Shown piece after piece: positions 20,013-31,263 of a stretch of 64,000 nucleotides of DNA (position 1 is the first letter of the stretch; the number at the start of each line of letters is the position of its first letter). The stretch lies in assembly GCA_022539475.1 (NCBI GenBank), contig VCMS01000043.1, forward strand, positions 124,001 through 188,000, given 5' to 3'. The notes under the pieces are model-generated. The model saw only the letters and a program-made list of their open reading frames with translations. It was not told the DNA's origin and made no database searches. The translations under genes and the position numbers were made by a program. Origin of the DNA: Gracilaria domingensis (taxonomy: Eukaryota > Rhodophyta > Florideophyceae > Gracilariales > Gracilariaceae).

Positions 20013-20738
20013 ATGCAGAGACTCATCCTACGACGAGCAACGCGTCATCTCCGTCACTTATGCACCACTCCTGCGCCACCAGGAAATGGTCCCAATCATC
20101 GTTCGATAATGGCGTTGGACGCCAATACCATTAGGCCATACGTTCAACCAAATGCTTTCGTGGCGCCTTCAGCTTCTGTGATCGGATCGGTCGTCATTAA
20201 CGACAAAACTGCTATAATGTACGGCGCGGTGGTACGCGGTGATCTGGCTCTCATACAGATTGGTGCGCTCACAGTCATTGGCGAAAACTCCGTACTCACA
20301 GCCGGGGCGGTTGATGGCACCATGTCACCGACCGATGCTGTAGCTACTGGTCTTACCATTGAACCGGAACTGTGGGTTGGAGATTACTGCTTGATTGGTG
20401 CCAACGTAACTTTGAAGGGTTGTCGAATAGAGGGGTGTAATATAATTGGTCACTGTTCTACGGTTGCGGAAGGTGCTGTTGTAGGTAGATACTCCGTTCT
20501 AGAGCCTGGGACATACGTTGGAGAGGGTGTCATTATTCCGGATGGAGAGTTGTGGGCAGGATCGCCTGCCCGGAAAGTGCGCGACGTAACTGCTGATGAG
20601 CAACTGAAAATGAAACAAGAGGCGGAGCGTCGTTATGCAGTTACAAGTTCACATGCGTATGAGTTCTTGCCTGTTGGCTTCGGCTACTTGGAAAAGGAAG
20701 CTATAGAATCCGGCAAAGCAGCTACGGTTCCTAATTAG
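20013..20738 (+). CDS. Gamma-carbonic-anhydrase-like protein (mitochondrial complex I, CAL type)
   Basis: A 241-residue left-handed beta-helix protein with hexapeptide repeats. The N-terminus MQRLILRRATRHLRHLCTTP is Arg-rich and amphipathic, typical of a mitochondrial targeting peptide, which is why I chose this ATG over the one at 19929. The core contains YVQPNAFVAPSASVIGSV, the family VVRGD motif and NVTLKGCRIEG. In active gamma-CAs two zinc-binding histidines occur in GHxAxLHGC; here the segment is GANVTLKGC, so both are replaced. This matches the CA-like (CAL) subunits that build the membrane-attached CA domain of complex I in plants and many protists. The role is probably structural rather than catalytic. 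Confidence 0.88.
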   Translation: MQRLILRRATRHLRHLCTTPAPPGNGPNHRSIMALDANTIRPYVQPNAFVAPSASVIGSVVINDKTAIMYGAVVRGDLALIQIGALTVIGENSVLTAGAVDGTMSPTDAVATGLTIEPELWVGDYCLIGANVTLKGCRIEGCNIIGHCSTVAEGAVVGRYSVLEPGTYVGEGVIIPDGELWAGSPARKVRDVTADEQLKMKQEAERRYAVTSSHAYEFLPVGFGYLEKEAIESGKAATVPN

Positions 20739-21576
20739 CTCATTTCGCATTACTTTTTTCCAAGGGGTAAAAGCCTGTCGGTCGCGCGTCATAATTCTTT
20801 CTTGGTTGCTGGTCAGCGCTATTGAAGGGAATTGGGGTTGTGCTTTATCTCGTCTTAGCATCCGGTCGCCGAATACATGATGCGAATTTCGCCGTATCTG
20901 TTAAATTACTTCCCCGAAAGTTTTAAAACAGGGCGTCAATTCGTCGGTATCTGACGAGAATGGCTTTCAGGAGTGGTTCCAGCAAACATACTAACAAGCT
21001 CATGGTCGATTCGCCTTTGTACTCCATTCTCATTGTTGGCAGTATTTGCTTTCTAGTTTTGTTGAATCAAGACAAACAGCTTTCGAAATGGGAATAGATA
21101 AAGGAACAATGTCTGATCTACTAGGAAGACTAGCCACTTAACTTCTCCGGCAGTTTTCCTCTTTTCATGCAGCGACATGTCGAGTCTCAACTCTAGTCCT
21201 CTAGCGTGCTATCAAAGTGCCCTCTCGTACCAATGGTGCGAGGGATACATCGCAACGTTGTACTCCCTACTTCCAGCGTGCTCAGTGAGCACTGCTCAGG
21301 TAGTGAGCATCATGCTCACTCACTACACGTCATCATGGGATTTACCATTTCAGAAATGGATCATCAACGATACAGTTGCTGTCCACTTGTATTGCCGTTA
21401 CCAAGTTAGATAACTTCAGAAATGGGCAATGCCATTACGTCTATTTTGTGGAAGTGTCGCCAAAGATTGGAGGCCAAGCGTCATGCCAAAGCTGTTTGCG
21501 TTGTGCCTTGCAGGTGTGATATCCTACATGTCTTCCACCGAGTTCAATCACCGCAGCAACTTGCTTCCTATCCGTG
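20739..21576. other. Intergenic region
   Basis: An 838 bp stretch between two rightward genes. It contains a short inverted repeat TAGTGAGCAT/ATGCTCACT at 21301-21320 with further GTGAGCA motifs just upstream, perhaps a repeat remnant or binding site for the following gene. No gene is supported. Confidence 0.45.
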
Positions 21577-22578
21577 ATGGCGGTAGTTGACTCCGTCTCG
21601 GACTCGGCTGATACCCTCTTTTCTAATTTCAATGAATACGCGGCATCTCATCAAGATGGGATCGTCGCGTTGCTTCTCTTCGTCGGAGTCATTGTAACTT
21701 TTGCTGGTCGCGTTCTTTTAACCCCTACAGTTTTTCTCTTGGGCTTCATCCCGTCTTCTACAGCCATTACCGCCTTCGCATTTGCCTTCATTGAGGATCG
21801 CAAACCCAGTCATCCCCGCGTCCTTGGTGGAGTTTCAATGGTCGTTGCTGCTGCCACTGGGACACTTGTAGGTATCATTATGCTTCGTCTACTCTTTCGA
21901 ATCGCGACATTCGTACTGTGTGCGGGTTTCGGTGCTGTGATTGTACTGGTTGTTCATCTCTTCCTCTTGGAACCTTCAGTGGGTTCAAATGCGCTTATTA
22001 TTTTGTACTCTATTGTTATTCTTTGCGCATTGCTTTCCGGGCTCTTCTCGGTGAGCTACCCAGAGCCCGCGATCATTCTCGGCACTTCCTTTGATGGTGC
22101 CGCCGTAGCCGTCTTTTCTTTGGCTCGCTTTCTTGGACACCGGCCAAAGCTACTTGCGGAAGTTCCAGAAGGTTCCCAGATACCTGCAGTATGGGCAATT
22201 GGATACGCATCAGCGACATTGCTTCTTGGCATATTTGGCGCTATGACTCAGTGGCAAGTTGCTTTAGCTGACCGGATAGTTGCCGCTGCAGCTCAAAAAG
22301 CAAATCCTACAAATGCGGGAGGAAGCAAAGATAATGACACGACTGGATACAGTTTGCAAGGCGACCAGCACCAAATATTACTATCATCAGAACCTCCCCG
22401 TACACCCACGTATGAGAGGGAGCCTTTACATAGTCCTATAGGTACAAGTACATATGGGGCTGTTGAACAAGAAGATCAGTATACAGTCCTTCACAATATT
22501 GGCGCTGGGCCGCTTCCAGACAACCTTGAGATGCTCAAAAATGCAAAGGATACGAAACTGTCACACACACCTCTTTGA
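21577..22578 (+). CDS. TMEM198-like (DUF4203) multi-pass membrane protein
   Basis: A 333-residue protein starting MAVVDSVSDSAD. After a short polar N-terminus there are about seven hydrophobic helices between residues 24 and 230, including GIVALLLFVGVIVTFAGRVL, the Gly-rich TGTLVGIIMLRLL and a final YASATLLLGIFGAM. The helix arrangement resembles TMEM198/DUF4203 proteins. The C-terminal 100 residues are polar with TPTYERE and SPIGTSTYG segments, likely a cytosolic regulatory tail. In animals TMEM198 promotes LRP6 phosphorylation, but that role should not be transferred here. The subcellular location is not evident. Confidence 0.8.
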   Translation: MAVVDSVSDSADTLFSNFNEYAASHQDGIVALLLFVGVIVTFAGRVLLTPTVFLLGFIPSSTAITAFAFAFIEDRKPSHPRVLGGVSMVVAAATGTLVGIIMLRLLFRIATFVLCAGFGAVIVLVVHLFLLEPSVGSNALIILYSIVILCALLSGLFSVSYPEPAIILGTSFDGAAVAVFSLARFLGHRPKLLAEVPEGSQIPAVWAIGYASATLLLGIFGAMTQWQVALADRIVAAAAQKANPTNAGGSKDNDTTGYSLQGDQHQILLSSEPPRTPTYEREPLHSPIGTSTYGAVEQEDQYTVLHNIGAGPLPDNLEMLKNAKDTKLSHTPL

Positions 22579-22743
22579 AGTCTCCAATTAACCGAAGCGG
22601 CTTTCCTTTATCTAACTTACTCCCATATTTTAACAGGCGTTTCCAATGATAACGAACGCAGAATTAGGTATGGGTCATCTCTTGTAAACCAACACAGCCT
22701 TGATCTTAACGTATCGATCAATATACTAAGCCTGGCATACTTT

Positions 22744-23451
22744 CTATCTTCTCTTCCGGTGCCTTCTTTTCTTGAATGCAGGATCCACAATGCGCCGATT
22801 ATCAATGCGTTGTTTCTGTAACTTGCTGAATCTGCTAGTAGCATACTGCACAGTTTTCTCGCTTGAAAGGACTTGGTCAATTATTCGCGCACGTCTGTCT
22901 TTCTTCGACAAGCGGCTAGAGTAGAACTCATGGGCTCCTGACAGAATAGTACCGACTTGAACTCGCGACGGGAGCTCACCCTTCTTTCGACCTGTGCCAG
23001 ATGACTTGTAAAACCGTTTAGGGTCCAAGTATTGGCGGTTCTCAATAACTCGCAAGTCTCGCTGAAGTTCAGGAGTAAGGTCCGCTACAGGCATATCATG
23101 CCAATTTTCATCTTCGTCGCCCTTTCTTGCCGATTGTGCTTTTTCCCGCGGGATACACTGCTCTAGTTTGCTCCAGTCTGGTTCATACTGGTTGGCAGTC
23201 TCACGCCGCTGCCGTCGTTTTTGAGATGGGCGAAGAAAGTCAAGGTCTTGTTTCACAAATGTTTCGGCTCTATCAAGGTCTGTGGTTTCATCAAGGAGGG
23301 CGTTACTAGCCGGAAGCTTGAACCCCCTGGGATCAATAAGTCGGGATCTCTTCATCTTCTCGTCTTTGTTCACCATCCCCTCAATGAGAGATTTCGATTT
23401 GGTACGATGTTCGTGAGGAGTCGTCGGTAGACCGATTTGTGGCCTGGTCAT
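22744..23451 (-). CDS. FCF2: Fcf2-family pre-rRNA processing protein
   Basis: A 235-residue basic protein. The Fcf2 core (about residues 115-215) is clear: WHDMPVADLTPELQRDLRVI, then the LDPKRFYK block, VQVGTILSG and HEFYSSRLSKKDR, followed by a Lys/Arg-rich C-terminus resembling a nucleolar signal. In yeast Fcf2 belongs to the small-subunit processome and is needed for early 35S pre-rRNA cleavages; animal DNTTIP2 carries the same domain. The N-terminal 110 residues are charged and variable. The protein starts at an ATG (MTRPQIGLP). It is convergent with the TMEM198-like gene (165 bp) and divergent from the complex I subunit gene. Confidence 0.92.
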   Translation of the reverse strand: MTRPQIGLPTTPHEHRTKSKSLIEGMVNKDEKMKRSRLIDPRGFKLPASNALLDETTDLDRAETFVKQDLDFLRPSQKRRQRRETANQYEPDWSKLEQCIPREKAQSARKGDEDENWHDMPVADLTPELQRDLRVIENRQYLDPKRFYKSSGTGRKKGELPSRVQVGTILSGAHEFYSSRLSKKDRRARIIDQVLSSEKTVQYATSRFSKLQKQRIDNRRIVDPAFKKRRHRKRR

Positions 23452-24077
23452 TGACCAGTGGTCAAGTTATCGTCGGTACAGTCCTGAAAGAAGCCGTTCA
23501 CAGAGGCCAACAGGCAAGCGTGAGCATGCGCAGATCCGTGTTCGTCTGCGAAGAATTGCTACCCTTGCACCATGGATTGAGCATTGAAACTGCCCATCAT
23601 ATGATACTACGTGTACGGGTGTCCAATTGTACCTTCTTAGCAGCTGTAGCTCACTGAGTAGCCCTCTACCCCTTGCAATGCAAGGCTTGCATCGGCTTGC
23701 ATGCGTCACACAAGTTGTGTGAAAACGGCACCAGAGATCTGCAGGAAGAGCGATCAGCCGGATGCAGTGAGGGATAAACAAATATCCTGTGGCAACACAT
23801 ACATCTCTAATCGATCTTCGAACTAAACAAGCGTCTCTCTCTTCGAAACACGCGACCATCACACGAGTACAAAGAGTAATACTTATCCCTCGCTTTCGAT
23901 AAGCACACTCGTTTCATGACCTTGCGAATTCAGTAATAAGCTCCGCAGACGAGCAGAGATTGCCAGAGTCGGACTTCATCTGCTTTTACGCAGACTTTGC
24001 TCACATTTGATCAATACGAGCACCTGTACTTGAACTAGTTTCTTTCGTTTAAGTTCCTATCATCCACCCCGTCAAGT
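23452..24077. other. Divergent promoter region between FCF2 and a complex I subunit gene
   Basis: A 626 bp stretch with no gene. It is expected to contain both promoters. No clear TATA box or repeat stands out. Confidence 0.5.
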
Positions 24078-24507
24078 ATGGCTCATCCCATCAACGATCC
24101 CACGTTCCCAGTTGTCGACAGTGATCCTTCCTTTGGGAAGGTAATGTCATCCCTTCGACCCAGTGATTGGCAAAATGCAGCTCTTGCAACTTTTGTGTCC
24201 ATCCCGTTTGGATACGCAGCAGGTTCGTTTCGACATTCAATCCGGGCTTTGTACGAGAATATTGCGATAACATACGAGCCGGAGAGACTGACTGACCAAG
24301 AAATGTGTACACATTGGGAATTATTCTCTGTCAGGACGTCCACTTGTCATGCGCCCATCAATGTACATGGCAGGTGTGCTTGGAGCTACTTTTGGTTTGT
24401 TCTTAGGTTTTCAGAATTCGTTTGCAAGAATCACTGGGTACAAGGACAACGAAGTAGAAATTGCGAAGTATGGAGCTCAAACTGTGATGTCGGAGTCCTC
24501 GGCGTAG
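24078..24507 (+). CDS. NADH-ubiquinone oxidoreductase 21 kDa-type accessory subunit, two exons
   Basis: Exons 24078-24222 and 24335-24507 give a 105-residue protein. The reading frame changes between the halves, and a 112 nt GT...AG intron (24223-24334) with a CTGAC branch-site candidate joins them exactly. Exon 1 encodes FPVVDSDPSFGKVMSSLRPSD and IPFGYAAG; exon 2 encodes RPLVMRPSMYMAGVLG, LGFQNSFARITGY and NEVEIAKYG. This parallels the plant complex I 21 kDa-type subunit (YPVIDRNPPF..., VGYLSG, GPSM, AYQNSAGRLMGF, EVARY), which is of similar length. One or two membrane helices are present. It acts in the inner mitochondrial membrane as an accessory subunit of respiratory complex I. The 3' end faces the DOP1 gene about 100 bp away. 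Confidence 0.88.
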
Positions 24508-24610
24508 TAAACATTATTCAGACGTGGGCCTCACATGTGCTTCGAGTGAGTTTCTCAGAAACACTGCTAAAGTTATGATGTTTAGATTTATTGACATGAT
24601 TGCCAGTTAG

Positions 24611-27600
24611 TTACATGAGAAATTCTAACTCGAATTCTCCACAGATTGCTGCCGTTTCAACTGGTGAAGCTTTCATCTTTGGCAACGAGTTTCTTACAGC
24701 GAGTGCGCTTGCATACCGCCCCAAGAAGTTATTATCTACATCAACGGACGTTTGTCCGCAAAACACGGTAAACCCAGGTTTCAGACGAAACGGCGGGTGG
24801 AAGATTTTCTCCAGGCACTTGTCCTCTTCCTCCCAGAGCGACACTATCGTCCTAACCAGAGGTTCAAATGGCTTGTGTGTGCCTTTAGAGGCCTTTGTGA
24901 GAAGGTCTTTCTCCCCGAAGAAAAAACAAGTGTCATAACCATAGTCGGGAGGGGATAACAAGGTGATAAGATCAAGGAACTTCAGAGCAGCAAGAGTGGC
25001 ATTCAGATCTTCCATAGGATTCAGCGCAATTCGAAAGAGTTCTGACAGTGTGGACGCTCTAAACGCAGAAACAGAAGAAGCTCCAGTCCTCAAAAGTAAA
25101 GCACGAAGGCACGTCATACATTCAACAACTAACAAGGGCTCCGCCATTCGAAGAGCATCGCGAATCCTCTCCAAGATAGTCGGTAGCTGCAGAGAATAGA
25201 AGTCTGGCTCGGATACAAATACACAGTACGCAAGCCTCCTGATTGCCCTGGCTCGCAATGCCGTCTCGGAATCCCTTCCAACGAAGATGCTTGGGAGTCC
25301 TGGAGTCCCGTTTGACACAGACTTACAAATAGAGGAGAAGAGAAATCCTGCACCCCCACCAGCAACTACTTCACGAACGATCGCAGACATATTTTCAAGA
25401 ACACGACCTTGTTTCCCATAGAAGAAATTTGGGTCCTCCAAGAGCGCCAGCATCTCTCTCCGAACATGTTTGGTACCCCAATCTCGACTACTTATGTTCA
25501 GAATTAAATCCGTCGCCGCGACACATGCTTCAGTTTCGACTTGGTCTGGGGAGGCATTAGTCTCTGAGCTGGATCCTCGTAATCTACGACGGTTTTCTGT
25601 CGCATTACGCGTCGCAACCGCTCGTGCAGCGGCTTTTCTCAGGACCATGACAGCTGGCGAAAGACTTGACGTGGTGGAAGTTAGGACCTGAGGCCTCTCA
25701 TCAAGGAATGCTGAATCGATGACAACGGGTACATTGGAGGCTAATGTTCGAAGAGCAGAAACAGATAGTCTCCTCTTGAAGTCATCATTGTCGTTGTGTT
25801 CTTCTTTGGACAAATCAGCCACGCCAGATGCAATTTGTCCACACGAATCAATAGCCATAGTCGCTCTAGACATGATCTCAGTCTTGTACCGTCGGTCTGG
25901 AAAAGGACTTGGATGCTTCGACACATATGTACCGAGAATGCGCAACACTGCCGGAACGTTGCGCTTACGACGCCCTGATGCAAGTGATTCCCTGAAAATA
26001 TTGTTTAGGGTGGGCCATGCCGAAAGCACATCGTCCCCATCGCTGCAAGTCCCCAAGAAACAATCAAGGAAGTTCAAACATGCAGTCTCGATGGATGCGG
26101 AAGAGAAGTGAGCGAAATAATCTCCCCAGTGAAACAAACTCTGATGACCTACAAAGCTTCCATTCAGTGGAAACCCAGCTTGATTGAGATCAAGACCAGT
26201 TGAACCTCCTGGAAGAGTAGAGGCCTGACCAGCTGGGGCGTTCTGGCCAATCGATTTCAGTTCCTCAGCTATAAGTTTCTCCGTTGATCCACTCGCAATG
26301 AGTTTCTTAACAGCAGTCAGCGATTTGTTCCGGATCGCTTGCTGAACTCGGCCTTCTGAAGCATCCACGCTTCCTGCTCCCCAGTGCACGGCTTTCTCGT
26401 AGATCGATTTCACCCCATTTACCACTACATCCGGTGTAGCATAATCCATGGCGTGCAGCATATGGACTGCCATCTTAGAAGGGTCATTCGCTTTGGCTTC
26501 TCGAGTAAGACCAACTTCATCAAGTTCTCTGGTGAACAGCGCAATGACCGCCGCAATTACGTCCATAGAGCGAAGCTCAAATATTGGTTCAAGAACAGAA
26601 AGAACAGCGGAACGTTGAGCCTGCCTTCGTTCTCGAGGTAACTCTGTGGAAAGCCGAGAAGGTGGGAGGGCGTCCTCGTTCGCAATATGATGTTTTGATC
26701 GCGTTCCCTCAACCATCTGAGCCTCCTTCGAAGGACCCCAAACTATGGCTATGTTCTCAACGAGACCAGGAAGAATACAGAACAAAAGCCGTGCCGCGCC
26801 TCTTCTTGGATCATACAGTCGAAGAGTCCCATCCGAACCACTTCCGCTCAATACATCTTTCACAAAGTCATTGATCATACGCAGCGGATTCATAGCGCTT
26901 ATCATCGATGTAGTAGCGGCGACGGGATTTGACGGGCGTTCTGATGTTGCGCTTTTCCCTGAATATCCATTTTCCGATGTACGAACCCGCGGGTCTTGCT
27001 GATTTCCATGCTGAACCGAGTAAACATCTGGGCGAGGTGCAGTTTCAATCATTCCTGACGGATCCAAAGTTCCATGAGGCTTGGACGCATCATCATTTAA
27101 TTCCTGGCTCGACAATGCGTGCTCGAAAGACCACAGTAGATTTGACGACACAACGCCAATTCCTTCCAGTAAGACTAAGGTCTCGTCTACTCTTGAAAAT
27201 TCGCTATCGCCCGTGAATCTTTCGTCAGCGGATACTTCATTCTGGACCTTCAGATATTCACAAAGAACAAGTAGAAGTCCTTCCGCTATTATCGGTAATG
27301 AAGCTCCGACATATCGCATCCCTGTTTCAATGAAACGAATCCATCTTCGTCGTACTCCTAAAACTTCCTGAGATCCGCTTGTATGATCAACGTTGTTTGT
27401 CCGACAGGTCCTCGACACTCCATCCAAAATCCACGGCACAAATTGTTCGAGAGATTCAATGGCTCCGGGTTGGACCGCAACTGAGGACGTTTCCGGTGCT
27501 CTTGCAATACCCAACTGAAGTTGAGGTTCTGAGAACGACAATCTGATTCTACCGGTATCGGATTTTGTGAAAGTGTCTTTTCCTTGTATTGATGAAAGGT

Positions 27601-30600
27601 AACAAGGTCCATCGGCTGTAATCAAGAAGGTCATGACATCCATGAAGTGCAATTCGAGCACGGGATCGGGGTTCGCAATATGTTTGCGCACTAGGTTCAA
27701 CACAGGTCTTGCAAATGCATTGGACATCGTAGCACTCAACTGACTCGGAACTGGTATGGCCGTGAACAATGTCGCCAAGCATTCCGCTGCCGCGGCGCAG
27801 ACCCCGGCATGAAGTTCTCTGAACGATTTTATACCAAGGCCTGCCAGGACCCATTCCAAGTCTTCCATCCGGGAGGATTTTCCGGGATCATTGGCGCATT
27901 CGTCACTGGTTGCTTCTCTGATCTTCGATCTCGAATCGAATTCAGGGGAAATGTTTCCTCGCAGATATCCAAGGCATGTTATACCTATGGTAGTCACGTA
28001 TGTATCCGCAGGTAGGAGGAGTGATAGAGAAACTGGTCCCTCGTCTATTGTCTGACCCGAACTACTAGAGGTCCTTTCTTGCAAGGACTGTCCTATGGCG
28101 AAAACCTGAGCTAGGAGTTGTACTGTCCTTGGTGATGGAGCCGACGACGCCAGTGCTCGGATGCCTGTCCTTCCACGCTTCCCGTCCTTCTTCGACACTT
28201 GCGGTGATGAAGAGAATATATACACCCCTTCATGAGTCGAACTCATAATTGTAGGGCAGCTTTCGAGAATACCTCGTAGTATCTGGAAACCGTACAATGC
28301 TCTTGGCGCATCGTAGACGTTCTTGAAATCGTGAGCTCTACCAACATTCCTGGCTTCCCGTGTTAGCAATAGACGCAATGGGGCATCTAGCACTGAGGCT
28401 GCATCCACTTCCAACGCATCAGATAACCAGGATCTTGCGAGCATTTTCGGTCCCCAGTCTTCGTCTGTGAGCGCATCGAGCATCAGAAACAATCCATCGT
28501 CAGATGGAAGTGGTAGCAAACGATGCTCGACTGCTAAGCGCCACAAACAGGCGAAACGCTCTAGATTCCTTAAACGCCGAGAAAGCTCACTGGAGAGGAT
28601 ACCGTCTGCTACGGTAACTTTAGCTTCTTCCGGAAATCTGTGTTGCAGACTCAAAAACGCTTGAGCGCTTTGAGCAGTTGCAGTCTGTAGAGAAGGATGC
28701 ATTTGTCTCCAACACCTTCTTATGACGCGAAGAATCTGTTCCGTGCTCTCCGGTGCAAATAGCTCATCTCGGTCCATGAAAGCTGCAATGTCAGCGAATG
28801 CCTTCGCTCCAGCCAAAGAAATACGGACATCTGCAGAACTTGCACATTTGGCGGTGGATTGAAGAGCCAAACGAAGGGATTCACGGTCTGCGAATCCAGA
28901 TGAAGCTACTGCTTTGAAAAACGCACATGCTCCCTTTGCGAGGCTCACAAACTCTTTCTGAGATTCATACACAGCCGACATGCGCATCTCAGCAGCATAC
29001 TCATCTGCTACAGAGACATCTCGATATGCTCGCCCAACCTCAACCGGTGCCTGTTCTACCGCGTGAGCCAGCCAGCCTACAAAAACTGAAGCAAATGAAG
29101 CGATTGTGTCCTTAATATGTGATGCCAATTCGCTGCTCATGCTTCTATTACTTGCCTTCCCCATTGCTAGAACAGCCCCGCTACAGAAAACTACTGCTTT
29201 GTCCAAAGTCTTCAAGTCTGTAGACTCAACGTTGACGGAATTCACAACTTCTCGAAGTAAAACAGGTAAATGCTCTCGTCGAACAAATTCATTCTGATTG
29301 GGGAACATAGAAAGCGCAAAAGTAAGCAGCTCAAAATCTTCTTGTCGCCTTTCGGGGTCAGCGGTAAGCATTCTTTCTAACTCTCCAAAGACTCTGGCGC
29401 TCCCAATGTCCTGCAGCAAGTCTGCAATCAGACCCCGCAAATCGTGATCATGGTCACCTGTCCCATATGCTAAAGCCTTCATTCCAAACTTGAGAATTCG
29501 CAGGGCAAAGTGGTGACCTAGGCAATCAGAAATTTCATCTCGGTCGAGAAGCGCTCCAACAATTCTGCATGGCTTTGTAAGTATTTTCACGTTCCCTCCA
29601 AGTTGCCGAAGTGAAGCATTCACCTCTAAGTCCAGAGCATGCAACACAAGATCCTTGGAGTATTTGGAACAAAAGACTTCACCCGCTCTGCCGTCTTGAC
29701 CCCCAAGCAACCAAGCATGCACTCGTTTAGTGAGGCTTACCTCCCGCTTTATCAGGGCTCCAAAGACGCCGCCCATGACAGAAACAGCTGCGCCCTGTTC
29801 TTCGGCGTCTTTACATTCGAAGAACGCAGAGTTGAGAGCCAATTCTCCCATGAGTAGGTCCAAAACGTTTCTTTGTGACAGGGCATTCTCGTCGGAAACA
29901 GCTGCGGTTATCGCATATGCAACAAGAGTCATATCGCTTACCATCTCAGCCCGAAGTTCGACATCGCCTCCGGAAAGCTTAGAACGCAAATAGTGCGCCG
30001 CTGCAAAGCGTGTCGGTGGTGACACTAAGAGCGCTCTCCAAAGGGCTCTCGCAAAAATCCCTTGGTCCGCCACGGCCCTGCCAACATTTTCGAGAAGTGT
30101 GAGAGATCTGCCATAGAATTCAGAACCTTCGTCTTCCAGCCCTGGCAGTATCGCCAGAATGAAACCATCCAAGACCGGACAGAGGGCGGGTCCCAGTGGT
30201 ATGAAGTACGTTTCGTAAAGTGACAACAAGGGGGCTTTCAACGTAGTTGAGCAATGAGAAAACAGAGGAAAGAGTCCTCCTGCGTACAGGGGCAAATCTC
30301 GCGCAAGTCGAGCAGGTCCAATTCGCTTGAATACCGTCTGATATGTCTCAAGTGCTTTCAGATGCACCCCTGAAGGAAGAAAAGAAGTTAAGCATTGTGC
30401 GAGACGTTTTGCAAGTAGAGATTTCTCGGGAAGAAATATGTGGCCTTCATGTTTGCCAAGAATCCTGATTACTCTCAGGAGGTCATGAATAAGGTCCTGG
30501 GAATGTCATCGCAGTGATAATCAATTAGTTAGGCCCTGGCGTCAAGAACTACGTTTTGCGTGCTACAGGCAATGGCACCAGGCGTGTACAAAGGATGCAT

Positions 30601-30727
30601 GTGCTTTACTTACCGCCCAATCTTGTGCGCGATCGAAGGCCGAGAGCGCTGCTGAAAGATCTGCGCGAAGAGCTGCGTACTGGCGGCTGTTCTTTTCAAT
30701 CAGTTGTTGCTCCTCTTCCGACTCCAT
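24611..30727 (-). CDS. DOP1: Dopey/DOP1-family membrane-traffic scaffold, two exons
   Basis: Exon 1 is 30727-30614 and exon 2 is 30496-24611, separated by a 117 nt intron (GTAAGT...CCCAG). The protein is about 1,999 residues. The Dopey N-terminal domain is evident: FDRAQDWA at the splice point, then DLIHDLLRVIRIL, AKRLAQCLTSFLPSGVHLKALETY, a LARDLPLYAGGLFPLF block, ILPGLEDEGSEFY and PPTRFAAAHYLRSKL. The remainder is a long alpha-helical repeat protein with conserved C-terminal helices, interrupted by polar loops. In yeast and animals Dop1 works with Mon2 in Golgi/endosome recycling and organelle positioning. The start is the ATG of MESEEEQQL; an ATG at 30820 in the same frame would add 31 residues. 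Confidence 0.92.
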
Positions 30728-31263
30728 GGTAACATTTCTTACGCTCGATACCGAGGACTTTCGCAATGGGTCTGTGATGTGCTCCGAGGCAAAAACTGCG
30801 GGTAAAAGTGAACGATGCATAAGCACAGAAGTCCGTGTCCTGGTGTTACTGAAAGCTTGTCTCGATGAACACCTTCCGTTTGAAACGGAGCAGTCAGCAT
30901 TGGCGAGCAGGAATCATATGATTACAGGTATAACAAAAATTTATTTGTTCAATTCTCAGAGCCCGAGTTCAAAGTTTGAACATTCCGAAAGAGCTGCATT
31001 CATCAGATTGGCCAAACCGCTTTATTCAGCATTTGAGTCCGCGGGCTTCGATGGGAATGTCCCTCGTTCTTCGTTGTAATGGGCATTCTCTAGCTAGGAG
31101 CTTTCATCTGGGCTCCGTACCCTTTGTAGGAGTCATACGAGAAAGTCAAATGAGCTGCTCATCAATTCGAGAGTCGTTCAATGACTTCACGGCCTTAGCC
31201 ATCTTACCCGTGGTAATATGAAGACAGCTTTCATTCAGAATTTTGATTCAGTTGTCACCACAC
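30728..31263. other. Intergenic region upstream of DOP1
   Basis: A 536 bp stretch that should contain the DOP1 promoter and the 3' end of the orphan gene to the right. No gene or repeat is recognised. Confidence 0.45.

Noticed and set aside
23471-23482. CGTCGGTACAGT occurs here and at 34907-34918, both upstream of minus-strand genes
   Set aside because: Many exact 12-mer repeats are expected by chance in 64 kb, and the distances to the starts differ (about 20 and 140 bp).
24307-24334. A 28 nt intron to join the two frames of the complex I subunit
   Set aside because: It would create an immediate stop codon. The 112 nt intron 24223-24334 gives exact continuity with the plant protein pattern.
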